DNA from: Psychrobacter sp. Cmf 22.2
Lineage (GTDB): Bacteria > Pseudomonadota > Gammaproteobacteria > Pseudomonadales > Moraxellaceae
Length of the DNA: 64,000 nucleotides
Direction: 5' to 3'
Assembly: GCF_001921745.1 (NCBI RefSeq)
Contig: NZ_MRYA01000003.1
Span: 124,001-188,000, forward strand
Of the stretch, positions 1-8,148 are shown one piece after another. The notes beneath the pieces were generated by a model. It was not told the DNA's origin. It saw only the letters and a program-made list of their open reading frames with translations, and did no database searches. Numbering within the stretch: position 1 is the first letter of the stretch; each line of letters opens with the position of its first letter. The translations under genes were made by a program, and so were the position numbers.

Positions 1-341
1 TCAAAAGCATATTTGACATGCGCCGCTTTTTTAATCGTATTGCCATAAGAGATACGAGAAGCATCGACTCCGCAATCGAGAACGCGATCAAGCTCATAGA
101 TAGAGGCACAGTCAAAGTTTGAGCCAAGCTCAGCCAGCAAGTTGATAACTTCCACAGCAGGACTGGCTTTCATCGCGTAATGGATCTTAGCAGTCGGGAA
201 CAAACCTGCTATCTCAGCATATTTAGTTTTAATACGACTCAAATCAACCACCAGCAAAGGCGTCTCACGACCTTCAGCAGCTTTAGTAAACTTTTTCCAG
301 CCAATAGGGTCAAAATATTGGTCAATTTTAATCATGGTCAT
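1..341 (-). CDS. Type III (alanine racemase-fold) PLP-dependent ornithine/lysine decarboxylase, N-terminal fragment
   Basis: The gene starts at 341 and runs off the left edge, so only about the first 113 residues are present. The visible part has the N-terminal TIM-barrel signature of eukaryotic-type ornithine decarboxylases: VVDLSRIKTKYAEI, then YAMKASP, whose lysine should form the Schiff base with pyridoxal phosphate, then GSNFDCAS and GVDASRISYGN. By family knowledge it decarboxylates ornithine (putrescine synthesis) or lysine; the fragment cannot separate these. The ATG at 341 has AAAGG nine bases upstream, better placed than for the ATG at 335. It lies 46 bp downstream of def on the same strand and may be co-transcribed with it. 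Confidence 0.8.
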   Translation of the reverse strand, partial: MTMIKIDQYFDPIGWKKFTKAAEGRETPLLVVDLSRIKTKYAEIAGLFPTAKIHYAMKASPAVEVINLLAELGSNFDCASIYELDRVLDCGVDASRISYGNTIKKAAHVKYAF

Positions 342-387
342 GATAAGAAGCCTTTAAGAAAAATCACATAAAAAAGAAAACAATCAG

Positions 388-942
388 TTAAGCGTTAGTC
401 GTCTGCGCCTCTTTACTCACTTGTTTTTCACCTTGCTTCTCACGTATTTTGAGTACTTTACGGACTTTGTCACGTGCGCGAGTCTGCTTTAATCTCGATA
501 AATAATCCACAAAAATGACACCATTTAAATGATCCATCTCATGCTGAATACAGACAGCTAGTAGTCCTTCTACTTCTTTATCAATGACTTGACCGTTTTC
601 ATCTATTGCCTCGATACGTACTTTGTTAGGGCGTTCAACCTTATCATAGACATCGGGGACAGAAAGGCACCCCTCTTCATAAGGCTGTTTTTCTTCTACT
701 AGCGGTGTTACTTTTGGATTTATAAACACCATAGGTGAGTCTTTGTTTTCAGATAAATCCATGACGATCAATTGGATATGCTGATCAACTTGTGACGCGG
801 CCAAACCAATCCCTTCTGCATCATACATGGTCTCGATCATATCGGTAATTAGAGTCTTGATCTTATCATCGACTTCTTTAACTGGCTTGGCAATAGTGCG
901 CAAGCGTGGATCAGGATAGCTTAAGATAGGGAGTAATGCCAT
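388..942 (-). CDS. def: Peptide deformylase
   Basis: Removes the N-formyl group from new polypeptides at the ribosome exit. All three family motifs are intact in 184 residues: GIGLAASQ (44-51), EGCLS with metal ligand Cys92, and QHEMDH with ligands His134 and His138 and catalytic Glu135. The C-terminal tail is lysine-rich and extends past the catalytic core (about 170 residues in E. coli). The gene is not followed by fmt, as is common elsewhere; instead the PLP decarboxylase follows on the same strand. The genome may hold a second def, so which copy is the main enzyme cannot be decided here. Confidence 0.96.
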   Translation of the reverse strand: MALLPILSYPDPRLRTIAKPVKEVDDKIKTLITDMIETMYDAEGIGLAASQVDQHIQLIVMDLSENKDSPMVFINPKVTPLVEEKQPYEEGCLSVPDVYDKVERPNKVRIEAIDENGQVIDKEVEGLLAVCIQHEMDHLNGVIFVDYLSRLKQTRARDKVRKVLKIREKQGEKQVSKEAQTTNA

Positions 943-1100
943 GACGGAGCACCTCGATAATAGCGGATTGAATAGGCGATGTATTATAAGTTAAATAAGG
1001 GCAAAAGTGATAATAATCAACGGGTGGGCATATAAAAGGATGTACTACAGTGTCACACAACGCAAGTTAACGACATGTATGAGATAATGGTAATACCAGC

Positions 1101-1139
1101 CACAAAAAAAGACCTTACATAATGTAAAGTCTTTTTGTG
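1101..1139. terminator. Bidirectional intrinsic terminator
   Basis: An inverted repeat of about 18 bp (left arm from 1101, right arm to 1139) has A-runs on one side and T-runs on the other. It lies just downstream of the GlsB/YeaQ-like gene, between it and the def promoter region, and would end minus-strand transcription of that gene. Confidence 0.7.
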
Positions 1140-1169
1140 ACACTCAATAAACTATGTTGTCTAAACTCA

Positions 1170-1424
1170 TTATGTGCGGCGCTTGTTCACAATCATCTCA
1201 TATAAGAACAATAATATAATAGCACCAATGACTGAGAATACTAGACCAGTAAAGCCACCATCAGCGTCAATACCGATAAGACCGGCAATAAAACCACCTA
1301 ACATCGCGCCGACGATACCTAATACAATGGTCATAATCCAACCCATAGGATCGCTCCCAGGTTTGATAGCACGGGCCAATAAACCTGCAACAAGACCTAC
1401 AATAATCATCCAAATAAAGCTCAT
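1170..1424 (-). CDS. GlsB/YeaQ/YmgE family small membrane protein
   Basis: An 84-residue, almost wholly hydrophobic protein of the transglycosylase-associated (GlsB/YeaQ/YmgE) family. It has three predicted membrane segments (about 3-20, 28-52 and 58-78) rich in Gly, the typical IVGLVAGLLARAIKPG start with a polar turn, and a short basic tail (VNKRRT). Members are often induced by stress, but their molecular role is not settled. The start is well supported by AGGAG followed by AAGAATA before the ATG. It appears monocistronic, with a terminator at 1101-1139. Confidence 0.85.
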   Translation of the reverse strand: MSFIWMIIVGLVAGLLARAIKPGSDPMGWIMTIVLGIVGAMLGGFIAGLIGIDADGGFTGLVFSVIGAIILLFLYEMIVNKRRT

Positions 1425-1814
1425 TATTCTTCTCCTAATGTATTACAAATGGTAGAAATTTTATATTAATTTTTTCTTAAGTCTTTTCTAATGTTGATAG
1501 CAGCATTGTAAACATTTAACGTCAAAATAAATAAGCGTAAAGTGTTACCAGTGTAAGCACTATGTGAGAAAAAACCACCATTTGCTATTTTGCAGATGAA
1601 ATAAGTAAATGAAAGGTTACAAAAGTAATTACAGTAATACGGCAGTTACTAATATAGATTGGACTTTTGTCTATAAATTATAGAATAAAAGTCGAGTATA
1701 TGGTGAGATAAAAAAAGCGCTATTCTTATGGTTAAGAATAACGCTTTTAAATTTAGCTAAACCACCTATGTAATGCTATTTAATTACAATGAGTCAAAAA
1801 TAAAATAGGAAGCT
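1425..1814. other. Gene-free spacer
   Basis: AT-rich spacer between the GlsB/YeaQ-like gene and mpl. It holds the mpl terminator (1711-1748) and presumably the promoter of the small membrane protein. I see nothing else in it. Confidence 0.6.
1711..1748 (-). terminator. Intrinsic terminator of mpl
   Basis: A stem of about 17 bp with one bulge (AAAAAAGCGCTATTCTTA against its near-complement) and a very short loop. Read on the minus strand it ends in a T-run. It lies 67 bp past the mpl stop. Confidence 0.75.
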
Positions 1815-3347
1815 CTAAGTTTGAGCATTTAGCTCAGATAATGATGTTAATAGACGCTGATGAATACCTTCAAAGCCCCCATTTGACATAATAACAATCG
1901 CATCACCTGTTTGTGCATGCGTCGTAATATGCTCGATAATATCTTCTATACTATTTACAACCCGCTGATTATCATTATGTTCAGCACGCTCAATGACTTC
2001 TTGTAGCCCCCATTCAAGGCCAGCAGGCTCATACCAAATTGTGTGATCCGCTAACGCTGCTGATTGTGCCAGACTGTCCTTATGAATACCCATCTTCATG
2101 GTATTGCTACGTGGTTCGATAATCGCCCATAGCCGTCTGTTAGTGAGTTTCTTTTTGGCACCATCTAAGGTCGTCGTAATCGCTGTCGGATGATGAGCAA
2201 AGTCATCAAATACTAAAATATCGTTAACATCTCCGATTAACTCCATGCGACGTTTAATACCTGCAAACGCTGAGAGGGCGGCACATGCTGTCGTAATATC
2301 TACTCCGACATCATAAGCTGCAGCTACTGCAACTAGCGCATTATTAACGTTATGCATACCGCTCATCGACCAATCAACAGTAGCACTCGTTGATGGATCA
2401 GCGTTAAAGCTTACTTTGAACTGACTACCGTCTTCTGTCAACAGAGCTGCTTGCCAGTCACTTGTAATAGTCTCATTGGTAGCGCTTTTTGTATCGACTG
2501 CTTCAATATTCGTAAACTTCTGGTCCGTCACTGCGGTGCGCCAGACTGGCGTCCATACACCTTTAGCCAAGGTATCTTCTAAACTGGCGGTCGCTGCTGG
2601 CATGATAATCTTGCCAGCACTTGGAATCATACGTACCATATGATGGAATTGATTCTGGATAGCATTTAAATCAGCAAAAATATCTGCATGGTCGAATTCT
2701 AGGTTATTTAAAATAGCAGTCCGAGGTCGATAATGGACGAATTTTGAGCGTTTATCAAAAAACGCAGAATCATATTCATCCGCTTCTATGACAAAATACC
2801 CCGATGTTGCAGATGTTGTGCTATTACTTTCGATAGAGTTTGCAGCTTCATTGGGTACAGTAGCTGCGCCTAAATAACTGCTATGTGCAAATACGTTTTG
2901 TAGGCGCGCATCTGTCGTATCTACTAACGGCACACCGCCAATCAAAAACCCAGTATCGATACCTGCATAATGTAATACCCATGCCAGCATAGTCGTTGTG
3001 GTTGTCTTACCATGCGTACCAGCTACTGCCAATACATGTCGTGATTGCAATACTTGCTCAGAGAGGAACTGCGGCCCTGAAGTATATCTCATACCTTGAT
3101 CAAGCATATACTCGACGACATCCATACCGCGCTTCATGGCATTACCAACGACCACCAAGTCAGGCGTTGGCTGCAAATGCTCTATAAGATAGCCTTCTTG
3201 GATAGTTACGCCAGCGTTTTGAAGCTGGGTCGACATAGGAGGATAGACACTAGCATCTGAACCTGTGACCTGGTGTCCAAGCTCTCGCGCCAACAAGGCC
3301 AATGAACCCATAAAAGTGCCACAAATACCAAGAATATGAATATGCAT
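1815..3347 (-). CDS. mpl: UDP-N-acetylmuramate:L-alanyl-gamma-D-glutamyl-meso-diaminopimelate ligase
   Basis: Murein-recycling ligase that re-attaches the tripeptide L-Ala-gamma-D-Glu-meso-DAP to UDP-MurNAc in the cytoplasm. The N-terminus MHIHILGICGTFMGS is the family start; the P-loop VAGTHGKTTTT, the EADEYDSAFFDKRSKF motif and the DDFAHHPTAI motif are intact. The product is about 510 residues, longer than E. coli Mpl (457). The extra length comes mainly from a Ser/Thr/Asn-rich insertion before EADEYDSAFF and another in the central domain. I chose the ATG at 3347 because it matches the family N-terminus and has GTGGA upstream; an in-frame ATG at 3389 has no ribosome binding site. Confidence 0.93.
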   Translation of the reverse strand: MHIHILGICGTFMGSLALLARELGHQVTGSDASVYPPMSTQLQNAGVTIQEGYLIEHLQPTPDLVVVGNAMKRGMDVVEYMLDQGMRYTSGPQFLSEQVLQSRHVLAVAGTHGKTTTTTMLAWVLHYAGIDTGFLIGGVPLVDTTDARLQNVFAHSSYLGAATVPNEAANSIESNSTTSATSGYFVIEADEYDSAFFDKRSKFVHYRPRTAILNNLEFDHADIFADLNAIQNQFHHMVRMIPSAGKIIMPAATASLEDTLAKGVWTPVWRTAVTDQKFTNIEAVDTKSATNETITSDWQAALLTEDGSQFKVSFNADPSTSATVDWSMSGMHNVNNALVAVAAAYDVGVDITTACAALSAFAGIKRRMELIGDVNDILVFDDFAHHPTAITTTLDGAKKKLTNRRLWAIIEPRSNTMKMGIHKDSLAQSAALADHTIWYEPAGLEWGLQEVIERAEHNDNQRVVNSIEDIIEHITTHAQTGDAIVIMSNGGFEGIHQRLLTSLSELNAQT

Positions 3348-3613
3348 AGATGGTCCACGCTGTGATGATAAGAAATTAAATGAAGTCATACTGACAAGAA
3401 TAAACAGTCAATAAATAAATTAAAAAAGATTCAGTATTTAACAGCTACTAACCTGTGTATTAATGTTAGCAGCGCTTATTGTAAAGTAAACACCAATAGA
3501 TAACCGATAAAAAACGCCCAACAAGTAGGCGTAAATAGTCGTTTAAACAGCTTCAATAAAGTTGCGACTATATTGTTACATATAGAGTTATATCCAGCAC
3601 TATAAATGTCTGC

Positions 3614-4276
3614 TTATTTGAGTGACAAGGTGTAATCGGTGTTCAAAGTGTCATCATCATTTAGCATAACAAGATGATTGTTTTGAATACGGTAGCTCTC
3701 GATTTGATCATCTTCATAAACGATAGTGATAGTGTCATTGTCTTGACGATAGATACCATATTCAGTAAGGGGTACTTTGGGAGTGGTTGGGTTTTCATAG
3801 ATGTTCGTCTTGGTGATTGTACCATCAGCGAACAAATTTAGTGTTACTGTCATACCAGAACAAAAAGAACATGGCAAAATACCTACATAATCACCAATCA
3901 AAGTCGCCTGTAAATCACTATCCATAGTGGCATTTGAAATCATCGGAGTACGACGACTCTGTACATTGGTGTCATGACTATCAGGTTCGGCTACTGCTAG
4001 TAAAGAGTCACCTTCATCAACGCTCACTATATCATCTGCTACAGCAACACTTTCACTATCACCATCTACCTGCATAGAATCATGCTTATTATCATGGCGG
4101 ACTTTACTGTCAGTTAAAGATTGTTTTATTGATGCACTGTGAGCAGCTGCGGTAGTAGATGACTGACTATCACAGCCAATCAAAATCATACAAAGCGGCA
4201 AAGGCAACAAAAGGCTACCAAAGCGTTTGATTGAGGAGACCACCACAAGCGGGGTAGAGATAAATTGTTTCATCAT
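3614..4276 (-). CDS. NlpE-like outer-membrane lipoprotein
   Basis: A 220-residue lipoprotein precursor. The hydrophobic signal segment ends in a lipobox LIGC (Cys35). Residues about 36-120 form an acidic Ser/Asp-rich linker. The C-terminal part begins YVGILPCSFCSGMTVTLNLF with ADGTI following, which matches the NlpE N-terminal barrel (PF04170), including its CxxC. In E. coli NlpE senses surface contact and lipoprotein stress through Cpx; here only the barrel is seen, so a sensing role is inference. It lies upstream of mpl on the same strand with a 266-bp gap, so it is probably transcribed separately. Confidence 0.78.
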   Translation of the reverse strand: MMKQFISTPLVVVSSIKRFGSLLLPLPLCMILIGCDSQSSTTAAAHSASIKQSLTDSKVRHDNKHDSMQVDGDSESVAVADDIVSVDEGDSLLAVAEPDSHDTNVQSRRTPMISNATMDSDLQATLIGDYVGILPCSFCSGMTVTLNLFADGTITKTNIYENPTTPKVPLTEYGIYRQDNDTITIVYEDDQIESYRIQNNHLVMLNDDDTLNTDYTLSLK

Positions 4277-4709
4277 ATAAAAAAGAAAATAAAGGTTTAT
4301 TTTATAATAAAAAAGAAAATTAGATATCTATTAGTGTCTATCTCAATAGTAGCGCCAATAAGTCACAGCAACGTTGTAAAAACGTCACTGGCTTTAATTA
4401 AGTAAATTTATCTAGTTTTATATTTTTATTCTTATTAAACGACCGCTTATCTGTCTTAAATACCACTTCTAAGATAAGTTAGGTTGAAAGTAGTCAAAGT
4501 TGACCGATAGACGACTGTATAAGAGGAATAAACGCTAGGTACTTTAGCAAACCGATATTACTCCTATGTAGATATTTTGTTAGGAGTAAGTAAAGTTAGA
4601 CGAGATAAATTCTTAGTTGAGTGCCTAAGGTGGTCTACCATGAATATGATACGAGAAAGGTTAAAAGACAAGATACAAAAAAGGCACAACAGTATTCGAG
4701 TTACTCTTA
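4277..4709. other. Gene-free spacer
   Basis: Very AT-rich spacer between the NlpE-like gene and dsbB. Short open frames on both strands overlap each other here, lack recognisable motifs and ribosome binding sites, and are treated as chance. No clear terminator or promoter is visible. Confidence 0.5.
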
Positions 4710-5231
4710 TTAAGCTAATATCTTCACTGGACGAAAAATACGCCACAATATCAATATATGCGCCAACAACAAGATACTAAAGAATATTAATGATTGTTCA
4801 GGAATACTAAGTCCCATAAATGTCCAATCGATAGTTGCGCATTCGCCTGATCCGGCAAACACTTCTTTTAGTACCTGCTGCATAGGCAAGGTATCGAGCC
4901 AGTAATCTAAACCCGGACCACAAGAAGGAACTTGGTCAGCAGGTAAGTGCTGTAGCCAAACATGCCGCGCTGCTACGGTTGTAGCCCAGCCGATACCAGC
5001 CAAGCTACCAAGCCATAATACCAATCGTAGCCCTAGCTTTTTAGGGTTAAATAAAGCCGCTATTAACGCAAAAGCACCCATTACCATTAGGCCAATACGC
5101 TGGAAAATACAGAGTGGACAAGGAGATAACCCCATATAACGCTGTAAAAAAAACAACGCATAACTCATACCAATCACGGTCATAAAAACCAAAAATACTT
5201 GTAAACTGCGATAATTGGTCAGTTTTTGCAT
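4710..5231 (-). CDS. dsbB: Disulfide bond formation protein DsbB
   Basis: Inner-membrane quinone reductase that reoxidises periplasmic DsbA. The 173 residues contain four membrane segments and both redox cysteine pairs: Cys38-Cys41 (CPLC) in the first periplasmic loop and Cys104/Cys131 in the second, spaced as in E. coli DsbB. The quinone-binding Arg follows the first pair (FQRIGL). It is 66 bp downstream of gshA on the same strand, so thiol supply (glutathione) and disulfide formation may share a transcript. Confidence 0.95.
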   Translation of the reverse strand: MQKLTNYRSLQVFLVFMTVIGMSYALFFLQRYMGLSPCPLCIFQRIGLMVMGAFALIAALFNPKKLGLRLVLWLGSLAGIGWATTVAARHVWLQHLPADQVPSCGPGLDYWLDTLPMQQVLKEVFAGSGECATIDWTFMGLSIPEQSLIFFSILLLAHILILWRIFRPVKILA

Positions 5232-5297
5232 TAGCAGGGTACTCTTATAGAATGGTTTATTTATCAGTATTATACATTAGCAGTAGTTAGTCATTTA

Positions 5298-6881
5298 CTA
5301 ACGATACTGCTGTAGAAAATCTATAAAACTTTCAGTCTCAGCTGTTTCAAGTTCTGCTTGCTGCAAGATAGACTTTTCTGCCAATACTTCATATTTAGCT
5401 TGAGTGTTTGGATTAAGCGTCTGCTGTAATAACGAATCACGATGTTGCTGTGCCAAGGTAAAACCAAGCTGCCAGAGGCTGCCTAGTCGTTTACTATCAG
5501 AGTTTACTTGTGCAGAAATGGTTGACTCAGGATGTCCAGCCTTGCCTTGCATCAAAGCCACAGCCGTACGGTAGTCATTGCCCCCATAATATGAATCAAG
5601 CAATGCTGCAAGTGGCTGCATACGATCCAAATGTACAAGCATCCAGCTCTCAAGTAACTGCTCTTCACCATTATTTATAATATGTAAACCTTCACGACGT
5701 CCTTCGTTGACTACGCGCTCAAGATTAATGGCCAGTGCTTCTTCTTCATCAGGTAGCAAATCAGGCGAATCGCTTAGTAGGCAGTACAGGGCCATGACTT
5801 CTAAGAAACAAGCACTAGAAAGACGAATACCAATATCGCTATAAGGATCGAGATCGATGGCGCGAAACTCAACGTAGGCAATGCCGCGACGCTCAAGCGC
5901 TTCTGTTGGCGTCTCACCGCTCATCGCGATTTGTTTTGGACGGATAGGGCTGTAGTATTCGTTTTCTATCTGTAGTATATGATTATTAATCTGGATAGGA
6001 TTGCCATCAGCATCATCTAAGCCAAGTTTTTCAAAGCTCTCGTGCGGCGTCTGAATCGCACGGCGTAACCCTTTGATATACTCAGGCAAGTTGTTATAGC
6101 GGATATCGAGCTGCTCTTGCACACTATTGGTATAGCCAAGCTTACCCATACGTAGGCTGGTGGCGGCAGGTCTATAGTAAGTTGAGTCATTTAATCGCTC
6201 TAAATCATGCTCACGTCCCGCCACAAAGCAAGGACAAACGCTTGGACTGGCTCCTAATAAATACAGTACCAAGCTGGTTAAGCGCTTAAAGTTACGGATA
6301 AGGCCCAGATATTTTTCGTTCTTAAACTCTGTCAGCGTCTGGCTTTGTGCAGTTGGTGTCTTAGTCTGCCAAGCTTCAAATAAGTTATCTCCAAAAGATA
6401 AGTTATAATGTAAGCCTGCAATAGCCTGCATACGGCGACCATAACGAATACCAAGTCCACTACGGTATAGTGTTTTAAGCTTACCAGTATTAGAGCTGCC
6501 ATAATCAGCCAGCGGGATGTCTTCATCGTTCGATGACAGCATGCATGGCATTGATAATGGCCACATCAGCTCACCTTCGGGCATACCTTGATAAACCAAC
6601 AAGTGCAGTTGGCGTAGCATATTTAAGGTTTCTTTGGGGGAGGTTTTGGGATCGGTGATGAGCTCAAGCAGGCTTTCTGAATAATCCGTGGTGATAAACG
6701 GATGGGTAAGCTTTGACCCAAGTTTGGTTGGGTGCGGTGTTTGTGCCAAAAAGCCATCTGGCTTAACGCGCAAACCTTCTTTTTCGATACCGCGGAGCAT
6801 ACCCGCTAAATGCTGACTGTCGAACCAATTTGGGATTTTAAAGTTCTCAAAGCTACTCGCAAAATTACTCATAATAGTCAT
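5298..6881 (-). CDS. gshA: Glutamate-cysteine ligase
   Basis: First enzyme of glutathione synthesis: ATP-dependent joining of glutamate (gamma-carboxyl) to cysteine. The 527-residue length and motifs fit the proteobacterial GshA type 1 family: GIEKEGLRV near the N-terminus (ATP/Mg-binding Glu), TDYSESLLELIT, HYNLSF and EYYSPIRPK, with YVEFRAIDLDPYS in the core. Two in-frame ATGs (6881 and 6872) lie close together and neither has a strong ribosome binding site. Same strand as dsbB. Confidence 0.95.
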   Translation of the reverse strand: MTIMSNFASSFENFKIPNWFDSQHLAGMLRGIEKEGLRVKPDGFLAQTPHPTKLGSKLTHPFITTDYSESLLELITDPKTSPKETLNMLRQLHLLVYQGMPEGELMWPLSMPCMLSSNDEDIPLADYGSSNTGKLKTLYRSGLGIRYGRRMQAIAGLHYNLSFGDNLFEAWQTKTPTAQSQTLTEFKNEKYLGLIRNFKRLTSLVLYLLGASPSVCPCFVAGREHDLERLNDSTYYRPAATSLRMGKLGYTNSVQEQLDIRYNNLPEYIKGLRRAIQTPHESFEKLGLDDADGNPIQINNHILQIENEYYSPIRPKQIAMSGETPTEALERRGIAYVEFRAIDLDPYSDIGIRLSSACFLEVMALYCLLSDSPDLLPDEEEALAINLERVVNEGRREGLHIINNGEEQLLESWMLVHLDRMQPLAALLDSYYGGNDYRTAVALMQGKAGHPESTISAQVNSDSKRLGSLWQLGFTLAQQHRDSLLQQTLNPNTQAKYEVLAEKSILQQAELETAETESFIDFLQQYR

Positions 6882-7295
6882 CTATTGTTATTTATTATGG
6901 CGGATCAAAGCGCAACTGATGTTTGACCATAAAAGAGGTAGATATTAGGGTGAAGAATTCCGTCAGTTTAGCTTAAAGCTATTCTGAAAACCACGAACAA
7001 TTACAAATACAATAAGCTTTATCTAAGGTTAACTTGACCAATTCTGACGAAAAAATTGGTTAGGAAATAATAGCAAAAAACTAAACTAATGGGGGCTAAT
7101 TATATTCATTTATCTGCATTTATCTACATTTTTTCATTAAATGTACAGTACTTCATCAGCTGTTTATTCGATTCAACTATACTAAAACACTTAAGTTAAA
7201 ACTTTAGACTAAAAAGCACCTAACAATAAGATAGGTGCTTAACCAAAAAAATTTAAATAATAGCTAAACTAAGTCTTTAATATCAAAGCAATCAT
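6882..7295. other. Gene-free spacer
   Basis: AT-rich spacer upstream of gshA. It contains the erpA terminator (7211-7240) and presumably the gshA promoter, which I could not place with confidence. Confidence 0.5.
7211..7240 (-). terminator. Intrinsic terminator of erpA
   Basis: Nine-bp perfect stem AAGCACCTA / TAGGTGCTT with a 9-base loop. On the minus strand it is followed by TTTTT. It lies 55 bp past the erpA stop. Confidence 0.7.
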
Positions 7296-7676
7296 TTATA
7301 TAGAAAACGATGAACCGCAGCCACAAGTAGTGGTCGCGTTTGGATTTGTCACAATAAAACGTGCGCCTTCTAGGCCTTCGGTATAATCTACAGTAGAGCC
7401 TTGTAGGTACTGATAGCTCATTGAGTCGACAACCAACGTCACGTCACCATTATCAAAGTTGGCATCGTCTTCGTTTAGGTCATTGGCGAAGTTAAAACCA
7501 TAGGAAAACCCTGAGCAGCCGCCACCAGTCACATAGACACGTAACATCAGGTTGCTGTCACCTTCTTCTTCACGTAGGCGACGTACTTTTTGGGCGGCAC
7601 TATCCGTTAAATTCAAAACAGTGGGATCTACGGGCTGGCTTGAGCTTGGACTAAATTGGGTGGCTGATTCGTTCAT
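7296..7676 (-). CDS. erpA: Iron-sulfur cluster insertion protein ErpA
   Basis: A-type carrier that passes Fe-S clusters to apo-proteins. The 126-residue protein has the three conserved cysteines of the HesB/IscA fold: Cys54 in [11 protein letters not shown], and Cys118 and Cys120 in CGCGSSF at the C-terminus. I chose the ATG at 7676 because GAGG lies five bases upstream; the frame is open to a TTG at 7700, but that start has no ribosome binding site. It stands alone, divergent from the ABC-F gene. Confidence 0.94.
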   Translation of the reverse strand: MNESATQFSPSSSQPVDPTVLNLTDSAAQKVRRLREEEGDSNLMLRVYVTGGGCSGFSYGFNFANDLNEDDANFDNGDVTLVVDSMSYQYLQGSTVDYTEGLEGARFIVTNPNATTTCGCGSSFSI

Positions 7677-8148
7677 ATCTACCTCAGTTGCTAGGATCAA
7701 ATGCTATCGTCGTCCTGTTTGGGTTTGCAATCAAAAGTTTGCAAAAAAAGATACGTACGGCGTTTGATTCGATTGGGTGCTGTCATTATGGCAAAACTAT
7801 TAAAGCATTATAAATATTATATTTGTACCATCACAACACTTTGGTTGTTGCTGGTATTTATCTTATTGCAGTATATCATAATGGGGGTGGCGTTGGATTT
7901 GTCAAGCGTAACGTTGGTTACCTTACCCTAACTCCCTACGGATAAGTATTTATCGTTCAAACGAGCCTCTATATTTAAGCCTATCATTATAAATAAGCTT
8001 GTCTCCATAAATTCGCTTGAATTTGAAATAGTTATTTAATCGTTTGCCTATCGGCTAGGCGTTTGAAATAATAGCCGCCAGTAAACATGCTAGTCGTGTA
8101 TTTTTTATAGCCTTATGTTCTATATTATTATTGAGATGAAGAAACTAT
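7677..8148. other. Divergent intergenic region
   Basis: Spacer between the divergent erpA and ABC-F genes; it should hold both promoters. A short hydrophobic plus-strand frame (about 7701-7931) lies here, but it has no convincing start site and is not called. Confidence 0.5.

Noticed and set aside
4564..4780. Overlapping short ORFs on both strands near dsbB
   Set aside because: Very AT-rich, mutually overlapping and partly antisense to dsbB, with no ribosome binding sites or motifs.
7701..7931. Hydrophobic plus-strand ORF between erpA and yheS
   Set aside because: No ribosome binding site at plausible starts, overlaps the erpA promoter region, and shows no family features beyond one hydrophobic stretch.
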